Assembly: GCA_009602725.1 (NCBI GenBank)
Contig: WELB01000132.1
Location: 264,313-284,003 of the forward strand
Direction of reading: 5' to 3'
Length of the DNA stretch: 19,691 nucleotides
Origin: Spirogloea muscicola
Lineage: Eukaryota; Streptophyta; Zygnematophyceae; Spirogloeales; Spirogloeaceae
In this document: in pieces, positions 16,783 through 19,691 of the stretch
How the letters are laid out: each line of letters starts with the position of its first letter
How positions within the stretch are numbered: the first letter of the stretch is position 1
Notes under the pieces: model-generated
The model's input: the letters and a program-made list of their open reading frames with translations, nothing else
Told to the model about the DNA's origin: nothing
Databases searched by the model: none
Position numbers and translations under genes: made by a program

Positions 16783-19640
16783 TCAGGATACCGCTGTTAA
16801 GTGTATGCGAGGCTTCTTCAAAGTGCTGTTCGGCTCTTCTTCTGCTCCTGTCTCAGATTCTGAACATGCTTGCGGACTACTACCGTTGGGCTGCTCATCC
16901 TGTGCTTGAGCAAATGCAACTTCGGGTGATAAGCGGAAGCTCAGGCACAGCATAATCTGTACAGCAGACAGAGCAATGCAATCAGCAGGTCTGAAGTAGC
17001 TGCAACATGAGAAGCCATGCTGACCGCAACCAGCCTAGCAGGAACTACTGCAGACCTTGATTACTTAAACACAAAAGGTGGCCTGAGCCAGCAATTTGGC
17101 GGGCTCACCTTGTTGGGAGCAACATCACGAACAGTGTGTATTGTGGGGAACGATATCTTGCCTCCCAGGTGAGACTCAGCACGCTGCTGACAAGTAGCAA
17201 ATATATGAGAAACTTTTTCAAACTCTTGCACTCTGACCTCCAATGCATGGCGTCTCAAGATACCAAGGTCATAATATAATGAGGGCATTTGCTAACACTT
17301 TCAAAGCAGAAGGCCTTCACACGCCACCTTGCCCAAAATCTAGGCATACGTGGAAGGCTGTGTGACTCATGTGTGTCACATGGCAGGATAATCAGCAGTG
17401 CTGTGCACACCCAGGCTGTAGTGTGGGTGGTCTGCAATACCTTGACCACATCAGCTTGAGTCTCGTGGGAACGAGCAAAGCAGTAGCAATGTATCATGGG
17501 GAGCTCGCCTCTCCAACAAGAGGTGCTCAGAAGCCCGTTGAAAACATCTGGCAGCAACAGGCAGAAGTGGCTCAGCATTTCCAACACCACGTAGCTCTTG
17601 TGCAGATTCTGGAGGATCCGGCCAAGAAGATGTTTACAAGTGCAGTGCTGCCTGGCAAAGCTTCACATGAGAAGGGCACTGCTGCTGAGCATAACCTTTG
17701 AGTGACAAAACAAGGGCAGGACGTCCTTACTGACCAAGAAATTCCAGCGCCGATGCAGGAAGATTCATGATAGCATGGTCGAAGTGCTCCCAGGGCCTTG
17801 TGCTCGCAGCCACGGGCAGCTGCTGCTGCTTCCGCTCCACAGTGACAGTCCTCCTCCTTCCACCAACGTGCTGTGACTCAACTTGTGGGCCTGCGGTGCT
17901 GGCCTTGGACTCGTCAATCGCTTTACTACTCACTCCAATTGATGTTGGTCTGGCTCCATCACTTGAATCACCTCTAACTTCTGTAGCATCTAACAGTGAC
18001 GAGCCTGATCCACAGCCTCGGCTATAGTCATGTTGGCCAGAGCTTGCTTGGCCAACCTCCGCTGTTGCCACTAACAACGCATCCGAGGGCCTCTCATCTA
18101 TGCTCGGAGTGACATTGTCGCCGTTGAGCGCCGCAGCGGTAGCAGCCTCGGCGGCTCCCGGCGGTGGCCGCACTGTGGACCGCATGAAGTCCCTGGCATC
18201 TCTCTCGTAGCATGCCACGGCGTTTGGCACCCGATTGAGCTCAGCATTGAGACGCAGGTACCGCACGCTGGCGGGATTGAGGTCGTTGGCAAGGACTGCG
18301 CAACCACGTAGCGCGGCCGGTATGGCAAACGGCCCTACGCCAGCAAACATGTCAAGCACCAGCTGGCCCTGCTTGAAGAAGGAAAGTAGGCGGCGGTGCT
18401 CCGCCTCGAGCCGCGAGTTCCAGTACACTGAGCCGTAGTCGAGGCGGAAGGCTGCGCCGTGCTGCTTCACCTCCGTCTCCAGCGACGGGTCGCCTGCCAG
18501 TACCTCCAGTTGCGGGACGCGGAACTCGTTCTCAATGACGCCGATTTTGTTGACCACAGTGCGGATGATTGGGTTTTTCTGGGCAAAACAGCAACAAGTG
18601 CACAGCAAGTAGTCCTGCCCAGATGAGCTCCAGACTTATCTAACCCAGCGTAACAATGTAAATGTGTGAGGAACCCCCAAGCTTGCATGCGGTGTACAAT
18701 TCATGTACTGTGCAGTTCGCGTGAGGAGCTGATTATTGGGAGAGGAGTAACATCCTGACCTCAAGAAGCACCTGTGCGATGACCTTTTTGTAGGGAAGCA
18801 GCTCATCCCTGAGGTTCAGGTGCGCAACATGGCCTGCCCAAAAAGCATGAAAGGTGGAAGAAGACCTGGTAAATGATCAACCTCATACTGTGTGCGCAAA
18901 GGACATGCATGCATATGGCATAACAAACTGCTGCTTGCGCCTAGACACCAATCCAGATTGCATCAACCTGGCAGCAGGAGGCTGCACCTATGGTCTCAAA
19001 GGAGGATGGAACCTCGCAGCCGGCTGGAAGCAACTCCTTGAGAATGTGATCTGCATGCATGCATGGTGGCGCAAGGAGCACCACAGTAATTGCAGCACCC
19101 ACTTTGTAGATGTTGCTGAAAGCCCAATCCACTGCATACTTAGCCTCTCCTGCCGTGCGACTGCTCCCCAGCGGGGCGAGATGGGAGGCGCGAACCGGCT
19201 GAGAAGTGGGAGTAGTCGAGGAGGACATCGTGGGCGACGACGTCGACGGGCCCCTGCTCTCGCAGCACCTCGAGCGCCTTCAGCGGCAAGCCATCGAGGC
19301 CTGCAACCGGAATACACTGCCGCAGGATGAGGCGCCTCAAGCGGCGGCTGAGCAAGCCATGAAGGCTGCGACTGCACACAGGGCGAGCACACCCGGAGCT
19401 CTAGGTCTTACTGGTGCTGAGCCTCAATCTACAGATCACGGTTCAATACATGTTGGGGCCCCTTGTCGAGGGTGGAGTTTTTGGGGGCTCGGGGGGAAGC
19501 CACGGCGGCGCTCAACTGGCAGGCGTGGGCGCGAGGTCCTCGCGCAGCAGGATGAGGCGCGTCGCGGGCCGCCCGGGGTCCTGCACCACGGTCCGCACCC
19601 GCGGGCGGTCCAGCAGGAAGCTGCGCCGCCGGCGAACATG
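16783..19640 (-). CDS. TRM5: tRNA (guanine(37)-N1)-methyltransferase, TRM5 family, 5' partial
   Basis: TRM5 uses S-adenosylmethionine to make m1G37 next to the anticodon, preventing +1 frameshifting. Eight minus-strand exons keep phase throughout: 19640-19517, 19300-19196, 19050-18988, 18833-18760, 18578-17735, 17547-17441, 17183-17109, 16956-16783, giving 521 residues before TGA. Seen in order: [72 protein letters not shown]; the SAM motif [15 protein letters not shown] (about residue 195); [49 protein letters not shown]. Residues about 260-378 are a low-complexity Ser/Ala-rich insertion before MNLP. The first exon or exons, with start and any targeting peptide, lie beyond the right edge; a TGA just upstream of 19640 supports an acceptor there. 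Product call secure; the outermost exon is less so. Confidence 0.9.
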
Positions 19641-19691
19641 CTGCGGTCAGGGGCTCGGCGGCAACGGCGGCAGCGCGGCGGCGGCGGCGGC

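Noticed and set aside
17061-17288. Longer TRM5 exon including the segment upstream of RAESHLG
   Set aside because: An acceptor TCAGCAG with a pyrimidine-rich tract directly before RAESHLG gives the normal TRM5 spacing; the extra 30 or so residues match nothing in the family, although the frame stays open.
19436-19639. 67-residue minus-strand frame starting with ATG at 19639
   Set aside because: It overlaps the TRM5 exon in a different frame; the frame containing [18 protein letters not shown] matches TRM5 and splices in phase, so this one is a shadow.
1-19691. Use of a variant genetic code with TAA as sense
   Set aside because: Only one internal TAA was found, in a gene with a second lesion, while the CBS, TRM5 and F-box reading frames are free of internal TAA or TAG over more than 1,200 codons.

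Overview
This window looks like nuclear DNA of a green alga (chlorophyte). The evidence is intron-dense genes with GT-AG and one GC-AG junction, extremely GC-rich 5' exons, a short tract of degenerate TTTAGGG telomere-type repeats, TGTAA motifs downstream of stop codons (the usual chlorophyte polyadenylation signal), and plant/algal-type protein families. Four host genes can be assembled exon by exon from conserved protein motifs plus splice phase.

Layout. (1) 1-3457 (+): a TM9SF/nonaspanin (EMP70) gene, open at the left edge, apparently broken by a small frameshifting insertion and an in-frame TAA near its 3' end; one of its introns carries a 195-bp foldback hairpin. (2) 3483-4504: no gene, with a weak retroelement-tail relic. 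(3) about 4505-8107 (-): a decayed but nearly full-length non-LTR retrotransposon with an N-terminal CCHC finger, a YADD reverse transcriptase, and a C-terminal CCHC plus restriction-like endonuclease; its reading frame is broken at least five times. Its 5' end abuts six degenerate telomeric units (8108-8150). (4) 8303-9959 (+): an F-box/LRR protein with a long Cys-rich C-terminal region. (5) about 10395-12065: a cluster of 5'-truncated tails of the same retrotransposon family, in both orientations. (6) 12185-15175 (+): a 12-exon gene for a 339-aa protein with four CBS repeats (SNF4/PV42-like). (7) 15176-16782: intergenic between convergent genes, with one possible further retroelement relic. 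(8) 16783-19640 (-): a TRM5-type tRNA (guanine37-N1)-methyltransferase in eight visible exons, with its 5' end beyond the right edge.

The host genes are not an operon or an obvious pathway: endomembrane protein sorting, ubiquitin-ligase substrate recognition, energy/adenylate sensing and tRNA modification. What unites the window is (a) one retrotransposon family that supplied most of the non-genic DNA and repeatedly inserted into the same 2 kb, and (b) a strong 5'-to-3' fall in third-codon-position GC in all four genes. No CRISPR, tRNA, rRNA or prokaryotic operon features were found.
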